From: Tubulanus polymorphus
Lineage: Eukaryota > Nemertea > Palaeonemertea > Tubulaniformes > Tubulanidae
Direction: 5' to 3'
Assembly (NCBI RefSeq): GCF_964204645.1
Contig: NC_134033.1
Span: 16,246,155 to 16,310,154, forward strand
DNA: 64,000 nt
Part shown: piece by piece, positions 1-34,080 of the stretch
How the letters are laid out: every line of letters starts with the position of its first letter
How positions within the stretch are numbered: the first letter of the stretch is position 1
Program-made: the position numbers and the translations under genes
Notes under the pieces: generated by a model
What the model was told of the DNA's origin: nothing
The model's input: the letters and a program-made list of their open reading frames with translations, nothing else
Databases searched by the model: none

Positions 1-204
1 GCAGGTTCGACCCCCGAATTGAGGCGGTTTACACAGCCTCGTGCGCGTACGCGTTCCGTTGCCGCACGTTCTACTGCAATCGGTAAATCCGCCCCACGAT
101 TCCCAAACTCCGTCAACTGTAACGAATATGCGAAATAGATCAGCCTTAGAAAAAACAAATCAAAATATCGCGTTCGAGAATTAAAGATTTAGGTTAGAAA
201 ATTG

Positions 205-390
205 ATACCTTGTTTCTTAATATCTACCGAGCATAAACGTTTACCCGGGCGCCCGCCTATCTGGCCTGTTATTACTCAAATCATGATAAAGCTGGCCTTA
301 GCAACCCCGGCAGTTATCGTTTCATTTAAGCCTCAGACCTGGAAGTATTGTTTTACAAAATTGGCGCCGCCCCCCCCCCCCCCCCCGAAA
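205..390 (+). mobile_element. Partial copy of a ~210-bp MITE-like element (family A)
   Basis: The left end reads TTGATACCTTGTTTCTT and is followed by a segment (GCATAAACGTTTACCCGGGC, then CGCCTATCTGGCC) matching copies at 6773-6975 (opposite orientation) and 54212-54410. The right terminal inverted repeat seen in the other copies is missing, and the element runs into a poly-C tract at about 369-388. No coding capacity. Family assignment rests on comparison within the window only. Confidence 0.55.
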
Positions 391-467
391 GCCAGATCTC
401 TCTAATTTCTAACTTCTTTTTAAAATGGAAAATTGTAAGGAGAAAATAGAAAATAAAAGATCTTTAC

Positions 468-632
468 CCGGGCAATTCAATTCGTTACAAACGGAGCTGT
501 CTTCATCCGGACCGGTACAAGGATCACCGCCGTGCTGAGGTTTTCTGCAGTCCCGGGTTCGAATGCGTGTACCGCCGTTACAGGTCACTGTACACGTACC
601 CCATTGCTGCCATTGCAACCAATACCCGTTGA
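468..632 (-). CDS. Thrombospondin type-1 repeat exon of an off-window gene
   Basis: A 165-nt exon (55 codons) on the minus strand encodes one TSP1 domain: the tryptophan run WLQWQQWGTC, then CTVTCNGGTRIRTRDC, and the closing cysteines of DPCTGPDEDSSVCNELNCPG. It is bounded by an acceptor (TATATAG at about 633-640) and a donor (GTAAAG at 462-467). Both splice phases are 1, the usual phase for shuffled extracellular TSP1 exons. TSP1 domains act outside the cell in matrix, adhesion, ADAMTS-like and complement-like proteins. The parent cannot be named from one repeat. Downstream exons must lie left of the window. No convincing upstream exon was found between 633 and 2496, though a short signal-peptide exon could be missed. 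Confidence 0.85.
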
Positions 633-2496
633 CTATATACAAAAATATAAAACGGGAAATATCTCATAAATGCAGGTTTGACTATCTTTCTGTAACGACC
701 TGAAATAGAACTCAAGGTTATAGCGCTGCAAGGCAAGGATTTCGAGCGATGAAAAAAAACTGGTTTTTTGTCAAAAGGATACGCGACAAGGGAAGGTTTC
801 GTCGTGTGTAAAACGTTTTTCATGGTGGATATTTTCGTCGCAGGTGACGTCTCTCTCTGAAATACGACAGAAATACGTAATCAACTTACCATTTTAATTA
901 ACGAGTCATCGTATTACTGACTAACGAATCCACATAAACACAGAATACTGAACAGTGATATTTAATTGAAGTCTGCTTTTGATAAATAATCAACGTAAGC
1001 TTACAAAACATCTAGTATCGCGTAGGTTCACTGATTTGTAGTCATCTTGGTTTTCTCAAGTTATATATACGTAAATCAAGAAAAAACTGACCTGATCGTC
1101 AATGTACTTCACTTCACTCTATCTGACAATCCCAAAGCGTCCAAAACTATCACAATCATCTCTCGTTTTCATAACGCGGAGCGAAACGGACGCTTTTTCG
1201 GGAAAGCAGTTCATTTTATACCAGCGACTGTGAAATAACTTCACGGAATTACGATGTTTGGTCTGTAATTAAACGGATGTTCTTCAGGCGATCACGCGAA
1301 CCATTCCTACAGTTATAAGCAGCCGATTAACGGTAAAATCGACAATTAGTGTTTTAATTATTCAACCTGATGATCCATCTATCAGACGCTGTGATAATTG
1401 ATTAACCCGTTGCCCCAGATCCTGAGTTGTGTTGTATCTGATGGAAATTTGCCCGGTGGTTAGGGTAACCCAATAACTATATCTTGTACGTAGTTTTTCG
1501 ATGACGAAACCTGCGCTTTTAGTGATCATTAACTGTCAACTGTTGGAGAGAGGGCGACAATATCTATTTAGAGGGCGAGCGGATGAGTTCACGGGACTCC
1601 GCTGTCAGTTGTGGTTTCACATTCACCAAGCCTGATCGGTCCCATGGTTGAGTGGAACCGGGTCCAAGAATCTTAGTTACACTAGGATCGTAGAGCGACT
1701 GGGTGGAGACAACCATGCTGCCTGGACTGGGTGAAGGTTTCACAACGCTGCATTCCAAGTGGTTTCACTCAATACGGTCCTGGTGACATAGTCTCTGAGT
1801 CTGGACAGGGCATCGGTATTCATGGGTTTCGACCCCGGGCGGTCCTGAAAGTTTTTGGTGAGTCAGCTCAGAATTATCGACTCAAGATTTCAACGATGGA
1901 AAATATATAGTCACAAATGGTTAATTTGCCAATGCAATGGCAAAAAGAGTAATTAGTAATGCATAGAATTCTCGTACTGTGGATCGGGTAGCAATAAACT
2001 AGTTCAGGAATTTGCCGCCAATGGTTAATACAGGGGCAGCACCTAACAGACAAAATTCGACACACATTGAGATTCTTACTGTGGCATGTGTATGAACCAA
2101 AATTCAATTTAATTTATTTCATTAAAAAGAAAAAGTTCGCGTAGGCCTATGCATTTGTAAAAAGATGGCAATTCAATTCATTGCATTAAGAAAGCGATTT
2201 CCGATCTGGTCGAAACTGTCTTTGCGCCTATTCTGACTGCGAATGCAGATGGCGCAGAATCGGACTAGACTGGTTGCCTGTCCCATTCAATATCTGAATG
2301 GGACAGGCAACCAGTCTATGGATTCCTCGCGTCCTTGTGCGCACTTTCGACTTTTACCGTACTGCATCGAGTGGATGGAAGGAAGTGGATGGTTTCCGAC
2401 GGAAGAATCGTGTGATAATGTGGATTAACATGATAGTTTTAACGGATATTTTCTCGTGATAAAACGCCGGATTTAAACCGCATTTATTACCGAGCG
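633..2496. other. Spacer between the TSP1 exon and the ABCC gene; leader hairpin inside
   Basis: No coding exon could be supported here. Open frames at 1047-1238, 1564-1758, 1874-2107 and 2243-2428 lack recognisable domains or paired splice sites. The right part should hold the promoter and 5' leader of the ABCC gene. An in-frame TAA at 2440-2442 precedes its ATG at 2497. A 23-bp perfect inverted repeat at 2267-2317 is annotated separately. A stretch near 1830 carries a tRNA B-box-like GGTTTCGACCC, possibly an old SINE remnant, but no full element could be delimited. Confidence 0.5.
2267..2317. repeat. Perfect 23-bp inverted repeat with 5-nt loop
   Basis: The left arm (2267-2289, starting AGACTGGTTGCC) and right arm (2295-2317, ending GGCAACCAGTCT) pair perfectly around the loop ATATC. 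It lies 180 bases upstream of the ABCC start codon, in the likely promoter or 5' leader. If transcribed it would form a very stable stem. It may equally be a small mobile-element remnant. Confidence 0.85.
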
Positions 2497-26086
<23,590 letters not shown>

Positions 26087-28560
26087 TTGTTGTGATTTCT
26101 GGTCGGTGTGTACAGTTATAATTGTTTTATAAGTATGATGATGTCACCCCCACAGTGACGGCGATCGGGGGAGGGGGATGATGATGTCGTAAACTCTTCC
26201 TCTTACTAATGCTCTACACACCTCAAATTGTATAAGATTTTTTTCTAAAGCCTCGTCAGGTTAGGCATCTACACTAAGCTCATAACTTTGGGTTCAATGC
26301 AGAGTTTGCCGTAAAACCCTTAGAACCCTTCTCCAGAAAACCGCGTTCGCATCTGACTCAACCCATGTTCGATGGAGCATTCCAGCTCCACTATTGACCT
26401 TGAACTACGGATTTGAATTTGTGCTGTAGACGTTACTCGCAGCGAACGCAGGTTTTTGTCGAACCCGTGTTCATCGAAACCCGGGTTCAATGAGCTTGTG
26501 TAGACAGAGCTTAAACTAGGTGGGTCTATTCGAGTAGATCCACTGATTACACCTTTTGAAAATCGAGTTTCTTGCTCTTCCAATATGGCCACCACGGCCA
26601 GGGCATTTTGAATTCCCTTGTAGCGTTCTATATGCTGCAACTGATGTGTAATTATCATGAAACTTTGTACTCCATGGATTTCACAGATCGAAAATCAAGT
26701 TTCTCGCTCCTTCAAAAAGGGAAGACATCTTAAACATTGTTTTACGATAATTGGCACATAGGTTTCCCGAACGAAAGGTGACCTTTCAGTCACTCTGATA
26801 TTGTACCTTCGTGCAACAAAATGTGCTGGCGCTGAAAGAGTTAACTTATAACTCAGTGGATTGACAAAACGGCTTTCCACGATTTTCTAGTCGTGAATAT
26901 ATCGAGTCAAATAATGCGAGTTTTAATGAGTTTTCATTAATGTATTCATGGCGTATTATCATATTTGGGAATTACGTCAATACTTTTCATAATATTGATT
27001 TTTTTTATACGTATATGACGGTAATTAGAGTAATAGATGTTATACACGCGCGTGTGTAGCTTTTAATAGAATATCTGTTTTAGGTTAGATCTAGCGGTTA
27101 TCATTGTCTCCCTTAAACAAAACCGAATGTGATTGAAGCTGTTAGTCATGTACGATGCCCGTACCAGTAAAAGTGGGTTGGATTTCTAGTGTGATAACGC
27201 GGTTACGTTTTATTGGCTTCAGCTGCAAAATTCAGGGAAACGAAAACTGAAAAATCAATGTTTTAATTACGTACTGAATGCGTTACGCTGCAAATGACAT
27301 AATAATTGGGAGAGTGTAATATTGAGATCGATCAAATATACCTCTGTAATTATATCTGTGATTTGTATGTTTGTAACCAGCACCCCTTCAGACATTCTAC
27401 CCGTTGAAGTGTGAAGTGTGGATGAACAGTTTTGAAAGTGAGCTGATACAATATCTAATATCTGGTGTTTGTAGTTCATTTTCAACTGAAAATGTCTCAG
27501 ATGAAGCACTGAACACATGTGAAGTGTGGATGATCAGTTTTTTAAAGTGAGCTGATACAATGTCTAATATCTGGTGTTTGTAGTTCATTTTCAACTGAAA
27601 ATGTCTCAGATGAAGCACTGAACACATGTGAAGTGTGGATGATCAGTTTTTTAAAGTGAACTGATACAATGTCTAATATCTGGTGTTTGTAGTTCATTTT
27701 CAACTGAAAATATCTTAGGTGAAGCACTGAACACGTGTGAAGTGTGGACGATCAGTTTTTTAAAGTGAACTGATACAATGTCTAATATCTGGTGTTTGTA
27801 GTTCATTTTCAACTGAAAATATCTTAGGTGAAGTACTGAACACATGTGAAGTGTGGATGATCAGTTTTTTAAAGTGAACTGATACAATGTCTAATATCTG
27901 GTGTTTGTAGTTCATTTTCAACTGAAAATATCTCAGGTGAAGCACTGAACACGTGTGAAGTGTGGACGATCAGTTTTTTAAAGTGAACTGATACAATGTC
28001 TAATATCTGGTGTTTGTAGTTCATTTTCAACTAGGTGAAGTACGTTGCCGATCATTTTTTTTAAAGAACAGTGATATTATGTTGTGATTGTCCGAAGGGG
28101 TGCATGGAATAAGTGATGAAGTTGTGGGATGGGAGTGGGGAGTGGGGAGGGGGTGTGCTGAGATAGGTCACAATCATACGTGCAATTGCTATATTATGTA
28201 TCTAGCGTCTTTCCAGTATTGATCTCATCCTGTTTCTAGTTCCACAGATTTTCGGAAACTTGAACCGTAGCCTACTCATTCGGCAGAAGTCAAATTCAAT
28301 CGATAATTTTTGGAATTATGTCGTGAAGTTCAGAATAGGAAGAAAAATATCTCAAGCTTGCAATTATTTTCCTGCAATTGTCATATTATGTATTTATATT
28401 ATGTTGTCCGTAGTGTATAAATGCCTTTTATGAACATATCTTGACATAACCAAACGGTCTAAGTGCTGTATGTGTTGAATGCAGTTATGAGTATTGTGAG
28501 TTTGTATGGCATGCATTCCTAACTGAATGTAACTCTTTCATAAAATAAAAAACGGTATAG
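26087..28560 (+). other. Probable 3' UTR of the ABCC gene, including a minisatellite
   Basis: After the stop at 26084-26086 no further ABCC exon is needed. The first convincing poly(A) signal I see is AATAAA at about 28544-28549. If that is used, the transcript carries a 2.4-kb 3' UTR that includes the 109-bp repeat array. Earlier non-canonical signals could also be used. No other gene was supported in this stretch. Confidence 0.5.
27405..28045. repeat. 109-bp minisatellite, locus 1
   Basis: Six copies of a ~109-bp unit: GTGAAGTGTGGATGATCAGT, TTTTTAAAGTGAACTGATAC, AATGTCTAATATCTGGTGTT, TGTAGTTCATTTTCAACTGA and AAATGTCTCAGGTGAAGCAC. The unit contains no stop in one minus frame, which creates serial 60-80-codon artefact open frames ([17 protein letters not shown] and similar). 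The same unit forms a second array at 41400-42085 and isolated copies near 45115 and 48430. Confidence 0.93.
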
Positions 28561-28778
28561 TTTGTTGACATACTTAGTGTTATTCTCGAATTATAGAAAT
28601 CAGGACCAGCATAGATAGGATTGTTGACTCTGGAGAGGTGGGCTACTTCATTTGAGGATGTCTGGCTATTTCATATAGATATGACGATGTTTGACTCAGG
28701 ATTGGGTTATTTCATATAGCTATGAGGATGTCTGACTCAGGACATGGCTATTTCATATAGATGTGAGGATGTCTGTCG

Positions 28779-28956
28779 ACCGTACGGTGCTGCCGCTATG
28801 CTCATCGTTAGCGGGATTTCCATACACTAACTGAAGTCAACTCTGGCAATCGTCGTGCTCTCCAGTTATACTCCGCAACCCTTGCTTGCCAGAGTTCGCT
28901 ACCGTTAGTGTATGAAAATCCCGCTACCGATGAGCCTAGAGGCAGCACCGTACGGT
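28779..28956. mobile_element. Snap-back MITE-like element, copy 1
   Basis: 178 bp bounded by ACCGTACGGTGCTGCC and its inverse GGCAGCACCGTACGGT. Inner segments also pair (GCGGGATTTCCATACACTAA with TTAGTGTATGAAAATCCCGC), so most of the element folds on itself. It is nearly identical to 29266-29443 and is part of a ~487-bp duplicated block. Confidence 0.85.
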
Positions 28957-29265
28957 GAAATGTAGATATCTTAACAAAAGTAATTACTGATAACTGATTC
29001 AGAGTGGTCCCGATGCTGAATAGAGGATGTACAGGGGTGTCCCGGGTTCGAACCCAGTAATTACTGATACTGGTTCAGAGTGGTCCTGATGTTGATTAGA
29101 TGATGTACAGGGGTGTCCCGGGTTCGAACCCAGTAATTACTGATACTGGTTCAGAGTGGTCCCGATGCTGAATACGTCTGACCCAGGACAGGGTTATTTC
29201 ATATAGATATGAGGATGTTTGACCCAGGACAAGGCAACTTCATATAGATATGAGGATGCCTGTTG

Positions 29266-29443
29266 ACCGTACGGTGCTGCCGCTATGCTCATCGTTAGCG
29301 GGATTTCCATACACTAACTGAAGTCAACTCTGGCAATCGTCGTGCTGTCCAGTTATACTCCGTAACCCTTGCTTGCCAGAGTTCACTAACGTTAGTGTAT
29401 GAAAATCCCGCTACCGACGAGCATAGAAGCAGCACCGTACGGT
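29266..29443. mobile_element. Snap-back MITE-like element, copy 2
   Basis: Same length and ends as copy 1 at 28779-28956, with few base differences. Flanking ATGAGGATG on the left and TGAAATGTAGATATCTTA on the right are shared. The second copy therefore arose by tandem duplication of the whole block, not by independent insertion. Confidence 0.85.
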
Positions 29444-30976
29444 GAAATGTAGATATCTTAAAAATAATTACTGATAACTGATTCAGAGTGGTCCCAATGC
29501 TGAATAGAGGATGTACAGGGGTGTCCCGGGTTCGAACCCAGTAATTACTGATACTGGTTCAGAGTGGTCCCGATGCTGAATACGTCTGACCCAGGACAGG
29601 GCTATTTCATATAGATATGAGGATGTTTGACCCAGGACAGGGCTATTTCATAGATATGAGGATGTTTGACCTGGGACAGGGCTATTTCATATAGATATGA
29701 GGATGTTTGACCCAGGACAGGGATATTTCATGTAGATATGAGGATATCTGACCCAGGACAGGGCTATTTCATATAGACATGAAGATGTCTGACCCAGGAC
29801 GTCAAATCCAAGAGATCGCTTTACGACCTGGTGAACACAATGCTTATGTCAACTGAATCATAAAAAATCAAGGACCATATTCAGTCAGAACAAAATATAA
29901 CTGATGGTCCCAATCTTGATACATGTTGGAATTAAGAAACACAAATTATTATTTTATTAATCAATTATGTTTCCCGGGGTTTTCTGTTTTCGATGGATGC
30001 CAAACCTCAAATGATTCCGAAACTTATGGATGCCTTGCAAACTGTTTACAAACTATTCAAGTCACATGCATTACGTATATCGGAGGCATAATTGGCAGCC
30101 GTTACAGGTTGGGGTTTTAATATCAGCTGATTTTTCCTAAACTAATCAAGATAGAACAAAATTGAAAACAGTTTTGATCACAGTTTAGACATATGGCTTT
30201 CAGATGATATACGTTTGGTGGCAGTATTTTGAATAACTCGGAAGGAATGTCACTACTATATATGTGATTAAATGATTCTCACACAGTCATTTCAGTAATA
30301 TTCCTATATGCTTCTTTCATCCGAGAAAGTAAGCTCGATCAAAAATATGGGGCACGGGCCGGCTGGCATTGCAGTGTATTGAGGCCCGGACCGGCTGGGC
30401 CTCCATTAAATCCGCGCCTGGCCTGATGGCTACTGAATTATAATAGCGAGGTATATCGTTAAAAGATGAACATATCGATAAACTTGATAGTAGGTTTTAA
30501 CCTAAAAGCTTGATTTTGTTGCGAATGTATTCATTAATAATTACAAAGCACAATTGCGTTGAAAGCGTTCATTTGATGCATTGAATCATGCAGTGGTGAA
30601 GCAGATGCTTTGCAGAGTTGGATGATTTTCAGAGGATGTCCAATGACAGGTGTGTGATCACGCCCCATTAAACGCCCCCTCTCATATGTGGATAATATAG
30701 GAGACACTTATATACGAACAAATAGAGATGGTTTAGGTGCAGTTTGCTCATATACAACACAGATTGAAAATCAACCGATTAGAAAGTGACAAACACGTGC
30801 AACAGTTACGAGAATTAAACGAAGGGTGATTAATATGATTTCAATTGACCAAAATGTGACGTACTGGCGATCGACGGATATCGGGCATATGTTGGAATAT
30901 ATCCGTACATACGTGGCTTTAGGGTTACACAGAAAATTAGCGGAAAATTTCAACGCGTAACGGAAAATACGATAAA

Positions 30977-33132
30977 ATGGTTGCAAATTGTCGAATGAAG
31001 TTGTTATTATTAGTTCAAATATTAACAGGTTAGATATGGCTTTAGAAGGTGCAGTCTCATGAAAAGGTTGAATGCTTAAATCGGTTCAACGAGTAAAAAT
31101 CCCTCAATGTATGAACGATCATATGTAAAAGGTTTATCGAAAAATTAGAAATATTTCGGGTGGTTGCTGCCACCCTTCTTCAGTCTAAAATGACTTGCAA
31201 ATGGCTGAATAAGGCTGGTAGCGAGCACCCGAAATATTTCTAATTTTCTAATAAACTTTTAGAATTCGTTCATACATTGTGGAATTTCTACTCATCGAGT
31301 CTTTATCACGGATATTGTGATTCTAAACTGATTCTTAAATTTGAAACGTTGAGTTCGATTTGAAGTTACCGATAGCAATCAAACCAAAGAATCTAGTTAA
31401 ACCTTTTCGTGGAACTGGACCCGGGCGATTCGTTCAAAATGTTATCCAAAATTTTACTTTATTGATGATGCGTTTTCGTAATTGCAGTGGCGCTTGTTTT
31501 GTTCGCTTTGAACCGAAAGATCCTAATCGTCGACCCGGATCAATTAGGAACGTTCGTTAGCGCGAAAACGAGAACTACACAGCCGTCTGCCGAACCGATG
31601 AAGGTTTTACTGTTCACGCACTATCGCGGCGGTTCGTCGTTCTTCGGGGAGACTTTCAATCAGAATCCGTCGGTATTTTATCTGTACGAACCGGCCATGT
31701 TTGTCAACGAACTGGGAATCGATAAATATGGGTAAGTTCTGCTGCTGCTGCTGCTGCTGCTGCGGGTAACATGATCAGGCCAATGGGAAACTGGTAAATA
31801 AATGCAGGGGAAGATATTTATCCTCGTATTTTGAGATGATTTTCTGTCACTGACCACGCGTCGAACGGGGGTGATTTTGTTGAAAATCTTTGCAAAAGAT
31901 AGCTTGCTTGGTAAAATGAACTAAAATGAAACAATGCAGAAAATAGTGAACCCAGTTCTATTTGCCAGTTGAGTTTGATTTTGGAAAATAAATTACTTCA
32001 TTTTGAACTCAAGGACTAAAATCGTAACGGAGAAATGTGGAACTCCAGGGGCGAATTTAGGGGGTGGTTTCGGGAGTCTGGAACTCAGCCTTTTCATCGA
32101 GGTTACCCGATCGTCAAGACAGTTAGAGATCGTCAGAACCTATAACTTTGAAACCCTAGGACATAGCACTTTTCAGGATGGATTTCTTCAAAGATATCTA
32201 ACCCTGAATGGAGGACCGCACCAGTGGGCTTTGACATGACATAGAAATGCGTGTTATGTTCTTCTCGACCCCGTCGTTCCAATTTTCCTGAATCCACCTC
32301 TGTTCAACTGAGTCTGGAACTTGTAATTACGTGAAATCTTTTAAAACTCCTTTTTTACAGATTATCTGGAAAAGAGAAATTCACGAAAGTACTGAATGAA
32401 TTGGCTTCGTGTGACCTTCACCGACTACAGACCACCATCCTGAACTCGCATAAAAGTTTCTACAGTCGAACTCGCCTCGGGGGATCGGAGTTTGTGAAAT
32501 GCGCGACCAGCGCGAAAGGAAAAGTTACTAATTTTATGCCGGCGGTGGCGAAATGTCTCACCGATTTTGAAAATCAATGCAAACAATCGCGAATTCGCGT
32601 CATCAAGATTATACGCTTCGACGCGGAGCTGATCGAGCTGCTGATGAGGTCAGATCCTAGTTGGCATGTTATACATTTACTGCGCGATCCGAGAGGGATT
32701 CTAAATTCTAGATCTCAAATTCATCATTACACGTCCAAAGATATACCTCGTTTCGCGAATTCCACTTGTCGAGTTTTGTTAAATCGTATCGAATCGTTAG
32801 AACAACTCAAAATCCAACATCCGCTTTATAGTTTACACGAAGTGAGGTACGAGGACATAGCGCGCGATCCGATTGGTCAAACGTCACGTGTTTACGAGGC
32901 GATCGGTTTAGACGAAGTTCCGGTTCAAGTAAAAACGTGGCTGTCGAAAATGACGCACACAGATCCGAACGCGCGTATAACTAATATTTACAAGCCCTCG
33001 CCGAAAGACTCAGTGGCAAACTCGTATAAATGGAATAAATCAATCAGTGTTTCGAATCTGATAGAAATAAATCATGTTTGCGGTGAATTGTTCGCTAAAA
33101 CCGGATATCCGTTATACAAGCCACCTGAATAA
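30977..33132 (+). CDS. Golgi-type carbohydrate sulfotransferase, 3 exons
   Basis: Predicted type II membrane sulfotransferase (CHST/GlcNAc-6-O and chondroitin 6-O family) that moves sulfate from PAPS to a sugar in the Golgi lumen. Exons 30977-31028, 31488-31731 and 32361-33132 join in phase (1,068 nt, 355 aa). A short cytoplasmic N-terminus is followed by a signal anchor split by intron 1 (LLLLVQILT in exon 1, VALVLFALN in exon 2, about residues 9-26). The 5'-phosphosulfate loop is FTHYRGGSSFFGETF (from ~60). The 3'-phosphate-binding region is HVIHLLRDPRGILNSR (~201-216), and a conserved RYEDIARDP follows. The RG-S-S and RDPRG signatures fit the family. Substrate cannot be told from sequence. 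Poly(A) signals AATAAA lie at 33128 (overlapping the stop) and about 33143. Start chosen because it supplies the anchor and correct phase. Confidence 0.88.
31739..31762. repeat. (CTG)8 microsatellite next to a splice donor
   Basis: Eight CTG triplets begin seven bases inside intron 2 of the sulfotransferase gene, directly after the GTAAGTT donor. Confidence 0.9.
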
Positions 33133-33148
33133 ATTCCAATTTTAATAA

Positions 33149-34080
33149 AGTAAATAAATACGTGTATATCATGATTTTTCATCGTCATTTGCATTGATCA
33201 GATAAGATATAGCTTTGTTTCTGACGATTTACAACATTACCTAAATTGATTGGGAACATAATAATATCACATACTGATTATTTTGAAATTGAAATATCAG
33301 TTTTGCTAAAACAGTAATTCAGTCAAGACAAGTAAATTTACGTCAGATTTGAGTTGTTCTAGTAAAAGTAAAAACCAGTTTGGCATGTACTGACAAAAGG
33401 TCAATGACAAATGGCTCTGTCGGCCTAACTCAGGATTTTACAATATATCCAAGTGCAGCAAGTGGGCCATCTAGCAAAGTGCAGCAACAGTCTAAGTGCA
33501 TGTTCAGTAGTGGTAGAAAATTCCAAGGTCACTCTGCCGTAAAAGGGAATGCGCACTCCCCCGCGCCCCCTGAATCCACCACTGTTAGCATTAGCTAGAA
33601 TTTAGTTGTTTTTTTTAATAGAATATGTGAAGTATGAGAACTATAAGCAGGAAACCACTGCAGAGATTAATCTGTCTTTTTTACAGCTGGTTATCGCATA
33701 TTTTGACATCAGTGAAATAATATTTGATAAGTTGTAATGTTATCGTTCGTAAACTGCGGCCCTTTCTGTATAAAAACTCTACAGGCGTGGAGAGAAATTT
33801 CATTGTCTTAATGTACGTAAGTTTAAGGGCTTATAAGAAAATGAGAAGGACTTAAAGTATATACGTTTGGAAGACCAAAGATATGAAGATCTTACATGAA
33901 AATCTGTGTCACTCAATTCTCTTTGAGCCATTTCTAAAATAGTTGAGAAAATGGCTAAAAGAATTGCGTCGACACGTCGCATAGTAGTATTTTCTTCATA
34001 TCATGGTTTTTTTCTTCAAATTCAATTAGATAAATGCTTGTGTACAGATTCTTATTTTCCAGTCCGATTTCACTAGAAAT
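33149..34080. other. Spacer between the sulfotransferase and the small secreted-protein gene
   Basis: A/T-rich sequence with no supported exon. An open frame at 33380-33598 has no recognised domain. It contains sequence (GTGCAGCAACAG, GCATGTACTGACAAAAGG) that recurs in diverged form near 38030-38100, so part of it belongs to a dispersed repeat. Confidence 0.5.

Larger units (their letters stand above)
28561..30976. other. Repeat-rich spacer between ABCC and the sulfotransferase
   Basis: This stretch holds a ~40-bp degenerate repeat (CAGGACAGGGCTATTTCATA plus TAGATATGAGGATGTCTGAC) at 28640-28780 and 29170-29800, and two copies of a 178-bp palindromic element. It also holds three copies of a GTGTCCCGGGTTCGAACCCA segment at about 29037, 29110 and 29518. 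From 29830 to 30976 I see nothing gene-like. The open frame at 29923-30120 has no recognisable domain. Confidence 0.6.

Noticed and set aside
369-388. Poly-C run (and poly-G near 19733-19751)
   Set aside because: Homopolymers of this kind are common and prone to assembly error; nothing biological can be claimed.
27267-27945. Serial minus-strand open frames with [17 protein letters not shown]
   Set aside because: They repeat with the 109-bp period of a minisatellite and have no splice-site or domain support. The same applies to 41324-42013.
29036-29130. GGGTTCGAACCC segments resembling a tRNA T-arm/B box, three copies (also about 29518)
   Set aside because: No matching A box, acceptor stem or cloverleaf could be built around them. 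They are part of the local 70-490-bp duplications.
29923-30120. 65-codon open frame with several cysteines
   Set aside because: No signal peptide, domain, paired splice sites or neighbouring exons; likely chance.
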